Shown: positions 1 through 10,300, numbered from the stretch's first letter. The stretch is DNA of 64,000 nucleotides from an uncultured Flavobacteriaceae bacterium (GCA_947500525.1 CANMSH010000005.1:1-64000); one strand, 5' to 3'. Numbers and translations are program-made. The notes: a model not told the origin generated them from the sequence alone.

Positions 1-143
1 CTACTATCATCTAAGATGGTCATAGATACGGTTCCGTCTGGTGCTTGTGTTACATACTTCAACAACTTTGGTGCTGCTTGTGTTTGTGCAAACGTTGCTA
101 CTACTATTAAACTAAATACTAAGGTTAAAACTACTTTCTTCAT
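1..143 (-). CDS. Secreted protein, N-terminal fragment (cut by window edge)
   Basis: The first 47 codons of a gene that runs leftwards off the window. The start is ATG at 143 to 141. The peptide begins MKKVVLTLVFSLIVVATFAQ and continues with TQAAPKLLKYVTQAPDGTV. This is a classic flavobacterial Sec signal peptide, with a short basic N-terminus, a hydrophobic core and cleavage just before 'Q'. The mature part is too short to assign a family. A 7-bp inverted repeat lies 35 bases upstream (178 to 193). Export is well supported; function is unknown. Confidence 0.7.
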   Translation of the reverse strand, partial: MKKVVLTLVFSLIVVATFAQTQAAPKLLKYVTQAPDGTVSMTILDDS

Positions 144-733
144 GATATAAAATTTTAAGTGTTATTAATTTTAATGTGATTCTTAAAAGAATCGTTTTTA
201 GGGAAGAAGTGATTTTTAAGTTCGATTTTGATAATAATTTCCTCGTAAAATATTGATTATCAATACTTTATTATCATTTTTCGAATTTCAATTAAGATGT
301 AGGTTTCCTATGTTATTTTTTTACTAGAAAATAACATCTTAATAAGGGATCAAAGCGTTTCAAAAAAGCTATAGGATTTCTTGATCAGCTTTACGATAAA
401 TTAAAAATGAGTGTAATCATTTATAATACCATAGGCATACAATTTTTAATTAAACAATAATTTTAAAATAATAATGATGTTGAGGAGGATAATACAACGC
501 ACGAAGGAAATCAGGTGTGCATTATATTCAAAGAATAACATCCGAAATACAAGTCTAAAGTATATATAAAGAGTATATAAGTCAATAGAGAAAGTGGGTG
601 TTTTTAAAATTCATGGAAAACCACTAAAAATCAAAGTTTTCATCTAATAAATATAAAGTGCTGATAATTAAATACTTAAAATAGACTTATCTCCTATTGA
701 ACAAATATTCAATATAATGAGTCATAATCAAGG
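144..733. other. 590-bp non-coding gap
   Basis: A very A+T-rich stretch between the start of the leftmost gene and the stop of the DUF1704 gene. It should hold the promoter of the leftward gene. I see no convincing open frame, tRNA or strong terminator. The only structure that stands out is GATTCTT-AA-AAGAATC at 178 to 193, which lies in the likely 5' leader or operator region of the leftward gene. Confidence 0.5.
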
Positions 734-1915
734 TCATTTTAGACTATTCAAAATAAAGTCAATCGTACTATTCTTATTTGAGTTTACCGAGAAAGCCGTA
801 GTTCTATGTTTTGCCTTAATAGCATATCCCTTTTCTATCATGTCCTTAATAGTGTCTATATATTCTAAAGAGACTTTCCCTGTCAATAATAAATTTAGAT
901 CATTTCCTTCTTTATAATAGTCATACACTTTCTTCAGGCCAGTTAAGTATAAGTAATCTTTTGTAAAACCACCTCCACGATGTACACGCACTGTAATATA
1001 AAATGCTGTTTCCCGATCAAGGTCATAGGTATTATGCAACAGTCTAAAGGTTTTAGAAAAAGAATAGCCTTTTGCCAAACTATCTACCGCTAATACGCGA
1101 TAGGCCAATTCTTTCAATCGTTTCACAGTTAAACTACCAGACATAAATTCACTAAACACTGCTAGACCTTCTTGAGATTCCACATTATTTGGAAAGCCAT
1201 GTGCAAAAATCTTTAAAGGATGTAATAAGCCATTCATGGTTGTCACCATATGCACTCCTATCTCATGATTGGTCAATACAGCAAGTTCATTTTCTGAAAA
1301 AGTATGGTTTTCATTAAGAACTAAGGTTTTTAGGTTATTTAACACCATTGCAATAGCACCCATTGTATTCGAAAACTCTATCTTATATGAGAAATCGTAT
1401 TGTTTTGAAAAGTTTCGGAACTGTGTTTCAGAATCTTTTGCTGAATATTTTGGTGCAAAAATTGGGTCGCCTTTATTTTCTTCTTCAAAGTGTAGAATAA
1501 ATTTTGCATTTTCTACATCTTGTTCTGTTGGAGTTCCAAAAGAATGTAAACTGTTGTAATAGAATTTTTTGCCCTCTCCAACCGTCTCAATACATCTCAC
1601 CAAACCAGAATAGAAATAGACGATTTCTTCATAAAGATTCTTCAACTCTTCGTCTTCGATCAATTCGATAGCTTGTGTAAAAAACTCTCGATGCAATTTG
1701 AACTTATCAAAATCTAATTTTGGATATACAAATATGGGATCCGAAAGATACTTTGAAGCAAAAAAACGTGTTTTCTCCTCTTCTATATTTGTAGGGTTTA
1801 CATAACTTAATAATTCAATTCGTTTTACTAAGTTATCTATATACGTATCTATCTGAAAAAGTGCCTTTGACGCCACATTGCTATCATTCATTCTATCTAA
1901 GCTTGTGTTGGGCAA
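734..1915 (-). CDS. DUF1704 / QEGLA-motif zinc metallopeptidase-like protein
   Basis: A 393-residue protein of the family often named 'flavohemoglobin expression-modulating QEGLA motif protein' (DUF1704). The zincin site is visible: HEIGVH at residues 217 to 222 supplies two His ligands and the catalytic Glu, and the QEGLA Glu at 249 is the probable third ligand. The eukaryotic members of this family include the tubulin tyrosine carboxypeptidase MATCAP, so trimming of a C-terminal residue is a reasonable model. The bacterial substrate is not known. No signal peptide is seen, so it is probably cytoplasmic. It is the last gene of a six-gene minus-strand operon, 2 bases after the amidohydrolase stop, which suggests that it acts on the product of the ATP-grasp ligase or on a related peptide. 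Confidence 0.85.
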   Translation of the reverse strand: MPNTSLDRMNDSNVASKALFQIDTYIDNLVKRIELLSYVNPTNIEEEKTRFFASKYLSDPIFVYPKLDFDKFKLHREFFTQAIELIEDEELKNLYEEIVYFYSGLVRCIETVGEGKKFYYNSLHSFGTPTEQDVENAKFILHFEEENKGDPIFAPKYSAKDSETQFRNFSKQYDFSYKIEFSNTMGAIAMVLNNLKTLVLNENHTFSENELAVLTNHEIGVHMVTTMNGLLHPLKIFAHGFPNNVESQEGLAVFSEFMSGSLTVKRLKELAYRVLAVDSLAKGYSFSKTFRLLHNTYDLDRETAFYITVRVHRGGGFTKDYLYLTGLKKVYDYYKEGNDLNLLLTGKVSLEYIDTIKDMIEKGYAIKAKHRTTAFSVNSNKNSTIDFILNSLK

Positions 1916-1917
1916 AT

Positions 1918-2748
1918 TTACACTTTATGAACGTTATAAAAAGCTACAGCATGATTTTTTAAGTCAGTTCTCAACGCCTTCTCTATACAAGCAACTACTT
2001 CTGGATAGTATATTTGATTCAATTCATCGCAGTACACTTTTTTTGCTTCGGTAGCTAAAACTAAGGTATTTTTAAAGTGTTCGGTTATAAATTTTAAAAA
2101 ATAGCCGTTACCTTGAAAAGTATCATTAATCTTGGAAGTAGATACAATATCATTGGGCAGCTTTATTTTTTCTAGAATTTGCCTCCATGACTCTATTTCA
2201 TTTCTAAAACGATCGTTATCTACGTTGGCTGTTCCGAGATTCCATGTAGGTACCTCTCGTGTCCAGCGTCTCCAATTATAACTATGCATATCATAAACGA
2301 TACATACACCAAACTTTTCCTCTAGCTTTTGAATCAAAGCAAACACGACTTTGTAAAAGTTTTCATGCTTTTGCAAACTTTTACTTTTCATTTCATCAGA
2401 TAAAGGATTCTTCCATAATTCTTTTCCCCAAGCATCGGTATAAATAGCATTATTTGGAGCTCTATTTAAATCGTATTCAAAACGAGAGTCCATACCAGCA
2501 ATCACAATAGGATGTGATTTTACCATTTCTTTCGTTTCTGGATCTTCTTCAAACCAGCGGTCATATTCAGTATGCAAACAGTTTTCCCAAAGTTCTCTTC
2601 TAAATTGATGTCCGTCGTGAACAGCACCGCATGCATAATGTACATAGGCATCAATTTTTAATGTAAATGAGTAATCCTCAGCGACTGCTTCAAAAGTTTC
2701 TTCGTTTTTAATTTTTTGTATAATGTCTTGAATAGATAATCGAATCAT
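1918..2748 (-). CDS. N-formylglutamate amidohydrolase family protein
   Basis: A 276-residue protein of the N-formylglutamate amidohydrolase (HutG/FGase) fold. Visible family landmarks are VHYACGAVHDG near the N-terminus, a GMDSRFEYDLNR segment around residues 85 to 100 and the metal-site motif VYDMHSYNWRR in the middle. Classical members release formate from N-formyl-L-glutamate in histidine breakdown. No hut gene is nearby. Instead it sits between a sulfurtransferase (6-base gap) and a DUF1704 peptidase (2-base gap), downstream of a glutathione-synthetase-like ligase. This argues for an amidohydrolase working on a glutamate-containing peptide or an N-acyl amino acid. The family call is firm; the substrate is inferred. 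Confidence 0.85.
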   Translation of the reverse strand: MIRLSIQDIIQKIKNEETFEAVAEDYSFTLKIDAYVHYACGAVHDGHQFRRELWENCLHTEYDRWFEEDPETKEMVKSHPIVIAGMDSRFEYDLNRAPNNAIYTDAWGKELWKNPLSDEMKSKSLQKHENFYKVVFALIQKLEEKFGVCIVYDMHSYNWRRWTREVPTWNLGTANVDNDRFRNEIESWRQILEKIKLPNDIVSTSKINDTFQGNGYFLKFITEHFKNTLVLATEAKKVYCDELNQIYYPEVVACIEKALRTDLKNHAVAFYNVHKV

Positions 2749-2754
2749 GTCAAA

Positions 2755-3597
2755 TCATTTTTCAATTGGTAAATTGTGATTTCCTCCCCAGTCTGTCCAT
2801 GAACCGTCATAAACGACCAAGTTTCTAACCTCAGAAATATCGGCAGCTAACGCTAAAATACAGGCTGTTATACCCGACCCACAAGAAAAAATTACTTCTT
2901 CCTTGTCTTTTGTTAGCTTTTCGAAAATCGGCTTTAACTCTTCCTTTTTCAGCATGATTCCATCTTTTTGGAGAGTAGAAAACGGTATATTAACAGAGGA
3001 AGGGATATGCCCGTTTCTTAGATCGTGACGAGGTTCTTTTTCGGTAGCATCAAACCTTCCTTTAGATCGGGCGTCGAATATTCCTGTACTCTTATCATCG
3101 ATCACCTTTAATACTTTATCAGCATCGCAAAACATACTTTCATTGTAACTTGCCTTAAAGTTTCCTTTTTCAATTTCTATATTAAAAGGGCTTTCTGTAG
3201 GGAAATTAAACCGCTTCCATGCTGGTAAGCCACCATCTAAAACGGCTATGTTTGTATGTCCCATACTTTTAAACATCCACCATACTCTTGGGGCACTATA
3301 TATTCCTAGGTCATCATAAACAACAATAGCTGAATCTTTATTTATTCCGAGTGCTTGTGCTTTCTTTTCAAAGTCATTCTCTGTTAGCATTGTGTTTGGC
3401 AATGCTGATTTTTGATCACTAAACACATATTTTATATCAAAAAAACGTGCATTCTTTATACGCTTCTCCTCAAGAATTTCTTTATTAGAACCAGTAATTT
3501 TTTTCATGGTGGCATTTAGAATAACCAAATTAGAGGCATTTAAATGTTTCATGAGATATTCTGGAGAAACCAATGGATTGTCAAGTATTAACTTCAT
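2755..3597 (-). CDS. Sulfurtransferase, 3-mercaptopyruvate type (tandem rhodanese)
   Basis: A 280-residue protein with two rhodanese domains. The N-terminal, catalytically inactive half carries VVYDDLGIYSAPRVWWMFKSMG. The C-terminal active half carries IFDARSKGRFDA and the active-site loop CGSGITA with the persulfide Cys at residue 239. CGSG(I/V)T is typical of 3-mercaptopyruvate sulfurtransferases, whereas thiosulfate sulfurtransferases usually have CRxGxT. Length fits the SseA/TST family. It would move sulfur from mercaptopyruvate to a thiol or cyanide acceptor. In this operon it follows the ATP-grasp ligase by 18 bases and precedes the amidohydrolase by 6, so a role in thiol metabolism linked to the ligase product is plausible. 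Confidence 0.88.
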   Translation of the reverse strand: MKLILDNPLVSPEYLMKHLNASNLVILNATMKKITGSNKEILEEKRIKNARFFDIKYVFSDQKSALPNTMLTENDFEKKAQALGINKDSAIVVYDDLGIYSAPRVWWMFKSMGHTNIAVLDGGLPAWKRFNFPTESPFNIEIEKGNFKASYNESMFCDADKVLKVIDDKSTGIFDARSKGRFDATEKEPRHDLRNGHIPSSVNIPFSTLQKDGIMLKKEELKPIFEKLTKDKEEVIFSCGSGITACILALAADISEVRNLVVYDGSWTDWGGNHNLPIEK

Positions 3598-3615
3598 AGG
3601 ATAAAACTTTATAAA

Positions 3616-4650
3616 CTAGGCCTCTTCGACTTGGCGTCTTAAATTGGTTTTACGTCTAAAAGCGGCACTTTTTTCTAGTACTTTACTTTCAATAAAATCG
3701 ATTACTTTCTCTTGTAACTTCACTTTGTATACTTTATTTATATACGTAATACCTCCAGGGCTCATTACATTTACTTCTACCAACTTTCCTCCTATTACAT
3801 CAATACCTACGAAAAACAAACCATCACGTACCAACCTTGGTCCTATTTTCTTGCATAATAGTTTTTCTTGAGCTGTTAATTTATGTTTTGCTATCGTTCC
3901 TCCTGCTGATACATTCGACCGATGATCTTTATCTCCTGGTATACGTCTCATTGCTCCAATTGGCAAACCATTTAGCAGTAAAATACGAACATCTCCTTTA
4001 TCTGCTCCTTCTATATACTCTTGAAGGATTACATAATCTGATGAGCCATCACTCTTATTGATATAGAAGTCTAATAAAGAATTAATATTTCCCATAGCGG
4101 CCTTTTCAATTAAGATAACACCAGAACCACCAAAACCATTCAGTGGTTTTAATATCATTTTATCAGATGCCGATTCTTCGATCATGCGTATCAAATAGTT
4201 TTTGTTCTTTGAAACGTGTGTAACTGGGATAATTTCGTTCTCAGGATCTTCAAAAACAGCGGTGTATAATTTATTATTCGCCTCTCGCATTCCTTGTAAT
4301 GAATTACAGATGAAAACATCGTCTTTTACAGAATCTAGAAAGTTAAGCATCAGAGGATCTAAAGGAGGTTCGGCTCTAAAAAAAATGGCATCAAAACCTG
4401 CAAGCGGAAGCATTTCTTCTCTCGTTTTAGTGTTTTTATAAAACGATTTAATAGAATTTGAAACTTTATCAGCGCGGTTTAAGACTGTACAAAATGCATT
4501 AGTTACACTATTTCTAATTGTTAAATTCGCTGGTGTGCAAATCGCAACACCATGACCTCTTTTTACACATTCATGTATGAGTGCTAATGAAGTATCGTTT
4601 TCGGGAGATTTAATGTCCTCCCATGGATACATTAAAAAACAGATATTCAT
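3616..4650 (-). CDS. Glutathione-synthetase-like ATP-grasp ligase
   Basis: A 344-residue ATP-grasp enzyme close to prokaryotic glutathione synthetase (GshB, about 316 residues). The N-terminal substrate domain starts MNICFLMYPWEDI. The glycine-rich ATP loop KPLNGFGGSGV lies near residue 170. The downstream acceptor and metal region follows GshB closely: DVRILLLNG, RRIPGDKDHRSNVSAGG, GLFFVGIDVIGG and EVNVMSPGG. GshB has 'NVTSPT' where this has NVMSPGG, so the acceptor pocket may differ. No glutamate-cysteine ligase (gshA) is in the window, so true glutathione synthesis is not shown. Its operon partners suggest formation of a glutathione-like or other glutamyl-type peptide. Confidence 0.85.
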   Translation of the reverse strand: MNICFLMYPWEDIKSPENDTSLALIHECVKRGHGVAICTPANLTIRNSVTNAFCTVLNRADKVSNSIKSFYKNTKTREEMLPLAGFDAIFFRAEPPLDPLMLNFLDSVKDDVFICNSLQGMREANNKLYTAVFEDPENEIIPVTHVSKNKNYLIRMIEESASDKMILKPLNGFGGSGVILIEKAAMGNINSLLDFYINKSDGSSDYVILQEYIEGADKGDVRILLLNGLPIGAMRRIPGDKDHRSNVSAGGTIAKHKLTAQEKLLCKKIGPRLVRDGLFFVGIDVIGGKLVEVNVMSPGGITYINKVYKVKLQEKVIDFIESKVLEKSAAFRRKTNLRRQVEEA

Positions 4651-4661
4651 AATAATATTAT

Positions 4662-5111
4662 TTAGTTAATTGATAAATATGTCTTTACTTCTGCATGCTC
4701 AGGATGCATCGTATTCGGGTTATATACGTCAAAATCGGCGCTATATTTTCTATCAAATTTTAAGTTCCAGATCGTTTCCCACGTACTTACTACACAGTCT
4801 GGTAATTTACCCTCAGAAACAAATTCCTTATACTTATTTTCAAGAATTTCTATTCCTATTAATCCATTCGGAACACTCGCCAACGTCGTCACCTGAAAAC
4901 CTAATATTGTAGTGTAGTAACCATTTTCATTAGATTCATACTCCGTATATATATTGTATAAATCTTCAGAAACAATATTCGGAATTCTTGTCGCAATATT
5001 CTCATTGTACCATTTATCCCACAAGCTATTAATATCGATTTGAGCTTGATTGTCGGCATTCTTGGTTCTTACCGAAATACCTATAATTTTAAAAGATGGT
5101 ATTGTTATCAT
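4662..5111 (-). CDS. GyrI-like / AraC effector-binding domain protein
   Basis: A 149-residue stand-alone effector-binding domain, the fold used by GyrI/SbmC and by the C-terminal part of some AraC and MerR regulators to bind small molecules. Support comes from the opening beta-strand IIGISVRTKN, a helical segment with IDINSLWDKWYN, and the C-terminal PDCVVSTWETIWN followed by ADFDVYNPN, typical of the family's second half. There is no DNA-binding domain and no signal peptide. The gene overlaps the symporter gene by 4 bases (ATGA type), so the two are translationally coupled. It could be a ligand sensor or a binding protein for the compound handled by this operon. Family assignment is by pattern only. 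Confidence 0.65.
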   Translation of the reverse strand: MITIPSFKIIGISVRTKNADNQAQIDINSLWDKWYNENIATRIPNIVSEDLYNIYTEYESNENGYYTTILGFQVTTLASVPNGLIGIEILENKYKEFVSEGKLPDCVVSTWETIWNLKFDRKYSADFDVYNPNTMHPEHAEVKTYLSIN

Positions 5112-6433
5112 TTTACTTCTTCATAATGATCATCCCAATCTTTAGGCCTTGGCTTTCCTAACTTCCCTACAGATTTAGCTACCAACATTGATACCGTAGC
5201 GTCACCGGTTACATTAATAACAGTTCTGCACATATCTAAAGGTCTATCTACGGCAAAAATTAATGCCAATCCTATAGCCAATTTATCCGCTGGAAAACCA
5301 ACCGACTCTAAAACAATTACTAACATAACCATACCAGCACCTGGAACCGCTGCGCTCCCAATTGATGCTAACAATGCCGTTAAAATTATAGTGAGTTGAT
5401 CAACAAACGTTAGATCAAAACCTAATGCTTGTGCAATGAAAACCGCCGCTACTGCTTGATACAAGCTAGTTCCGTCCATATTAATAGTGGCACCAACTGG
5501 TAAAACGAAACTTGAAACTTCTTTATCTACACCGATATGCTCTTCAACTCTCTCCATAGTAACAGGTAATGTGGCGGCACTACTACTAGTTGAGAAAGCC
5601 AATAATTGCGCTGGACTTATTTGTTTCAAAAACCAAAATGGATTCTTTTTAGTAATTGTAGCCACTAACAAACTATAAAAAACAATCATCAAAAATAAAC
5701 CAAAAACGACAACCCCAGCATATTTTAAAAGTGCATACAATAAATCTGGATCACCCGAAGAAACCACAACATTTGCCAATAATGCAAAAACGGCAAACGG
5801 TGCAGAAAGCATTATCAAATCGACCATTTTTAATACGACATCGTTTAAAGAATCGAAAAAATCCTTCAATGGCTTGGCCTTTTTCTCTCCAATGAGCAAC
5901 ATCGAAATGCCTAAAAATATTGCAAAAAATATAACCTGTAACATTAACTTATTGTTACTTAATGCTGAAACAGCATTATCAGGCACCATATCTATTATAA
6001 AATCCATAGGACCACTTTCTTTTTGTCTAGAAGCCTCTGATATTTTATCTTGAACTCCACTATCTCCGGCATAAGTTTCCGTCAATTTGGCAATCGTTTC
6101 ATCCGAAACTCCGTCACCAGGTTGCATAACGTTCACCAACACTAATCCTATAGAAATTGCAATAACCGTGGTTAAAATATAGATTCCTATCGTTCTTAGA
6201 CCGATGTTAGCAAATTTCGAAATATCTTTAAGATCAGATATCCCTTTAATCAGAGATGCTAAAATTAGAGGGATAGCTATCAACTTTAGTAATTTTACAA
6301 AAACTGTACCCAGCCACTTTATCCACTTACCAACAAATTCTGATCCTCCATCAATCTGAAGCATTAAGAATCCGAAAACTAAACCAAATAACATTCCGAT
6401 AAGGATTTGCCAATGCAGTGCTAATTTTTTCAT
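5108..6433 (-). CDS. Dicarboxylate/amino acid:cation symporter (DAACS, GltP-like)
   Basis: A 441-residue inner-membrane symporter of the glutamate/aspartate/dicarboxylate family. The serine-rich hairpin motif STSSSAATLP, the cation-site motif NMDGTSLYQ and the substrate-binding segment of TM8 (FAVDRPLDMCRTVINVTGDA) are all present. DMCRT is a pattern found in acidic-substrate transporters: the Asp holds the amino group and the Arg the side-chain carboxylate. Expected role is Na+ or H+ driven uptake of glutamate, aspartate or C4-dicarboxylates. It is the first gene of the six-gene operon and overlaps the next gene by 4 bases, which suggests it feeds an acidic amino acid to the downstream ligase pathway. 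Confidence 0.93.
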   Translation of the reverse strand: MKKLALHWQILIGMLFGLVFGFLMLQIDGGSEFVGKWIKWLGTVFVKLLKLIAIPLILASLIKGISDLKDISKFANIGLRTIGIYILTTVIAISIGLVLVNVMQPGDGVSDETIAKLTETYAGDSGVQDKISEASRQKESGPMDFIIDMVPDNAVSALSNNKLMLQVIFFAIFLGISMLLIGEKKAKPLKDFFDSLNDVVLKMVDLIMLSAPFAVFALLANVVVSSGDPDLLYALLKYAGVVVFGLFLMIVFYSLLVATITKKNPFWFLKQISPAQLLAFSTSSSAATLPVTMERVEEHIGVDKEVSSFVLPVGATINMDGTSLYQAVAAVFIAQALGFDLTFVDQLTIILTALLASIGSAAVPGAGMVMLVIVLESVGFPADKLAIGLALIFAVDRPLDMCRTVINVTGDATVSMLVAKSVGKLGKPRPKDWDDHYEEVK

Positions 6434-6596
6434 CTATATAATTTAAATTGTGTTGAAAGGTAAAAAATTAAAGCTAAATAAAAGGTAAACTATTTCTGAA
6501 TTTTAACCGAAAGAATACAACGAAATTAATATTTTTTGTTTTTCATATAGATATTGTACCTTGTGACCAATATAAAACCAATAAAACAAACAAAAA

Positions 6597-7250
6597 ATGG
6601 CAAGTATTTTAGATTTATTAAATAGTGATATAGGCAAAACTTTAATTAGTGGTGCTAGTCAACAGTTAGGGCAAGACAAAGCAAAAACCACATCAGCGAT
6701 GAGTGCTGCTTTACCCTTAATTTTAGGTGCTATGAAAAACAATGCAAAAACACCAGAAGGTGCTGCAGGATTGCTAAAGGCATTAGGTAACGATAAACAT
6801 GGAGGTGGAATTTTAGATAATTTAGGAAACATCCTTGGTGGTGGTGGTATTGATGACAATGTGATGAAAGACGGTGCTGGCATCTTAGGACATGTTTTTG
6901 GTGGCAAAGAGCAAAACGTTGCAAACGCTGTTAGTAAATCTAGTGGTGTTGATATGGGCTCAGCAATGAATATTTTAAAAGTAGCGGCTCCTGTATTAAT
7001 GGGCTTTTTAGGTAAACAATCACGTCAACAAGGTGTTTCTGATCAAAGCGGAATTGGAAGTTTACTTGGCGGAATGCTTGGCGGTGGCGGTGGCCAAAAA
7101 GAACAAAGTATGGTAGAGCGTTTATTAGATTCTGATGGAGACGGAAGTATTATTGATGATGTCGCAGGTATGCTTCTTGGCGGAGGCGGTGGATCTCAAA
7201 AGAAAAGTGGACTTGGTGGATTACTAGGTGGGCTTTTCGGTAAAAAATAA
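6597..7250 (+). CDS. DUF937 domain protein, glycine-rich
   Basis: A 217-residue protein of the DUF937 family. The N-terminal helical bundle (MASILDLLNSDIGKTLISGA, then LPLILGAMKNNAKTPEGAAGLLKAL) is followed by Gly-rich linkers and a second helical part with SKSSGVDMGSAMNILKVAAPVLMGFLG. The C-terminus is a run of glycine-rich LLGG repeats ending GLLGGLFGKK. No signal peptide is apparent. Function of the family is unknown. It is a single-gene unit, divergent from the symporter operon and convergent with the giant repeat protein, and it ends at a strong hairpin terminator. Confidence 0.8.
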   Translation: MASILDLLNSDIGKTLISGASQQLGQDKAKTTSAMSAALPLILGAMKNNAKTPEGAAGLLKALGNDKHGGGILDNLGNILGGGGIDDNVMKDGAGILGHVFGGKEQNVANAVSKSSGVDMGSAMNILKVAAPVLMGFLGKQSRQQGVSDQSGIGSLLGGMLGGGGGQKEQSMVERLLDSDGDGSIIDDVAGMLLGGGGGSQKKSGLGGLLGGLFGKK

Positions 7251-7270
7251 GACGAATACAATTAACATAA

Positions 7271-7305
7271 AAAATAGCCCTCAACATAATGTTGAGGGCT
7301 ATTTT
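7271..7305. terminator. Bidirectional hairpin terminator
   Basis: A perfect 17-bp inverted repeat (arms 7271 to 7287 and 7289 to 7305) with core GCCCTCAACAT/ATGTTGAGGGC and A-rich and T-rich flanks on either side. It sits between two convergent genes, so it can terminate both as a rho-independent terminator. Confidence 0.9.
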
Positions 7306-7327
7306 CATTTTAGAAACATAACTATAA

Positions 7328-10300
7328 TTATCTTAACACTACTTTCTTAGTGAACGATTTTCCATTACCATCATTTACCTTCATTAGGTAGATACCTCGC
7401 GGTAATGAATGCAAACTAAATACTATTTCATCGTCAGTATTTGTTCGTTGCATTCGATGTGTAATATTACTACCTGAAAAGTCAAATAAAGAAATGTTCA
7501 TTTTTTTACTGTCCATTTTACTCATTGCAACCTTTATGACATTCGTAGCTGGATTAGGATATACCGTTAACTTACCATTCATTGTATCGTCATCCTCACG
7601 AGTTACTTTAATAGGGTTCGATAAATCGAAACATCCTTCTAGATCATTAGCATTCTTGCCTTTCTCTGCACCTATTAAACCATCTTCATAACGTAAATAC
7701 CATATAAAACAAGTACCTGGCCCTGCCTCATCGAAATCTACACTTTCTACTGCTGCTAATGTTGGTGGCAAGCCAAGAATAGTACCATCTTCATCTGTTA
7801 TCACCCATGTACTATTACTTCCAACCCCATTACCATCCAAACTAATCTCACTTACATAATCTGCTTCACCATCTACAAAGAATCTAAAAGGTCCTCCAGT
7901 AATCTCACCTGCTTCTGGTTGATTTCTGTACACATGTATATTATTTGAAAAATCATAGGTTCCAAATAAATCTGTTAATGCATTGTTACCAACTTCAAGC
8001 CCTACCAATCCATCATCATAACTCAAGTGCCATATTAAACAAACGCCAGCACCTGCACCATCAAAATCAACAGCTTCTGGAGTTGGCGGTAAGCCTAAAA
8101 TTTTTCCAGTGTCATCTGTAATTACCCATTGTGAATTAGCTCCACTATCCCAAGTCAGTTCTATTCCTGAAACATTATCAGCAATTCCGTCACCAACACA
8201 AAATTCAAAAGGTCCTCCGGTAATCTCGCCTCCATTAACGTGAATTTTTCTAACTACTGTTAACGGATTCGATAAATCAAAACAGCCTTCTAAATCATTT
8301 GCATTCTTGCCTACGGCTGCTCCTTCTAATCCATCTTCATAACGTAAATACCAGATCAAACATGTACCTGCGCCTGCGCCATCAAAGTCTACACCTTCCA
8401 CTGCTTCTAATGTTGGTGGTAAACCTAAAATGTTCCCTTGATCATCAGTAATAATCCAAGTACTATTGCTTCCTACACCTGTACCATCTAAAGTAATACC
8501 TGATACATTATCAACCTCGCCATCTACAAAGAACTCAAAGGGCCCTCCACTGATCTCTCCTGCTTCTGGTTGACTACGTACAACCGTTAAAGGATTCGAT
8601 AAATCAAAATATCCTTGTAAGTCATTTGCATTCTTGCCTACGGCTGCTCCTTCTAATCCATCTTCATAACGTAAATACCAGATCAAACATGTACCTGCTC
8701 CTGCGCCATCAAAGTCTACACCTTCTACTGCTTCTAATGTTGGCGGTAAACCTAAGATGTTCCCTTTATCATCAGTAATAACCCAAGTACTATTGCTTCC
8801 TACACCGGTACCATCTAAAGTAATACCTGATACATTGTCAACCTCGCCATCTACACAGAAGTTAAAAGGTCCTCCTGCAATCTCTCCTGCATTTGGCGCT
8901 GCTTTTCTAACAACTGTTAACGCATTCGATAAATCAAAACATCCTTCTAAATCATTTGCATTCTTGCCTACAGCTGCTCCTTCTAATCCGTCTTCATAAC
9001 GTAAATACCAGATCAAACATGTACCTGCTCCTGCGCCATCAAAGTCTACGCCTTCTACTGCTGCTAATGTTGGTGGTAAACCTAAGATGTTCCCTTGATC
9101 ATCAGTAATAACCCAAGTACTATTGCTTCCTACACCTGTACCATCTAAAGTAATACCTGATACATTATCAACCTCGCCATCTACAAAGAACTCAAAGGGT
9201 CCTCCACTGATCTCTCCTGCTTCTGGTTGACTACGTACAACTGTTAAAGGATTTGATAAATCAAAATATCCTTGTAAATCATTTGCATTCTTGCCTACGG
9301 CTGCTCCTTCTAATCCATCTTCATAACGTAAATACCAAATCAAACATGTACCTGCTCCTGCGCCATCAAAATCTACGCCTTCTACTGCTTCTAATGTTGG
9401 AGGTAAGCCTAAAATATTGCCTTGATCATCAGTAATAACCCAAGTACTATTGCTTCCTACACCAGTACCATCTAAAGTAATACCTGATACATTGTCAACC
9501 TCACCATCTACACACAAGTTAAACGGACCTCCCGCAATTTCTCCCGCGTTTGGCGCTGCTTTTCTAACAACTGTTAACGGATTCGATAAATCAAAACAGC
9601 CTTCTAAATCATTTGCATTCTTACCTACGGCTGCTCCTTCTAATCCGTCTTCATAACGTAAATACCAGATCAAACATGTACCTGCGCCTGCGCCATCAAA
9701 GTCTACGCCTTCCACTGCTTCTAATGTTGGTGGTAAACCTAAAATGTTCCCTTGATCATCAGTAATAACCCAAGTACTATTGCTTCCTACACCTGTACCA
9801 TCTAAAGTAATACCTGATACATTATCAACCTCACCATCTACAAAGAACTCAAAAGGTCCTCCACTGATCTCTCCTGCTTCTGGTTGACTACGTACAACTG
9901 TTAAAGGATTCGATAAATCAAAATATCCTTGTAAATCATTTGCATTCTTGCCTACGGCTGCTCCTTCTAATCCATCTTCATAACGTAAATACCAAATCAA
10001 ACATGTGCCTGCTCCTGCACCATCAAAATCTACGCCTTCTACTGCTTCCAATGTTGGTGGTAAACCTAAAATATTGCCTTTGTCATCAGTAATAACCCAA
10101 GTACTATTGCTTCCTACACCGGTACCATCTAAAGTAATACCTGATACATTGTCAACCTCACCATCTACACAGAAGTTAAACGGGCCTCCCGCAATCTCTC
10201 CTGCATTTGGCGCTGCTTTTCTAACAACTGTTAACGCATTCGATAAATCAAAACAGCCTTCTAGATCATTTGCATTCTTACCTACGGCTGCTCCTTCTAA

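Noticed and set aside
178-193. GATTCTT-AA-AAGAATC palindrome as a regulator binding site
   Set aside because: A 7-bp A+T-rich inverted repeat is common by chance in such DNA and no second copy was seen; noted only as part of the gap.
717-917. A 66-codon plus-strand open frame at the 3' end of the DUF1704 gene
   Set aside because: Almost wholly antisense to the coding end of the DUF1704 gene with no promoter; most likely chance.
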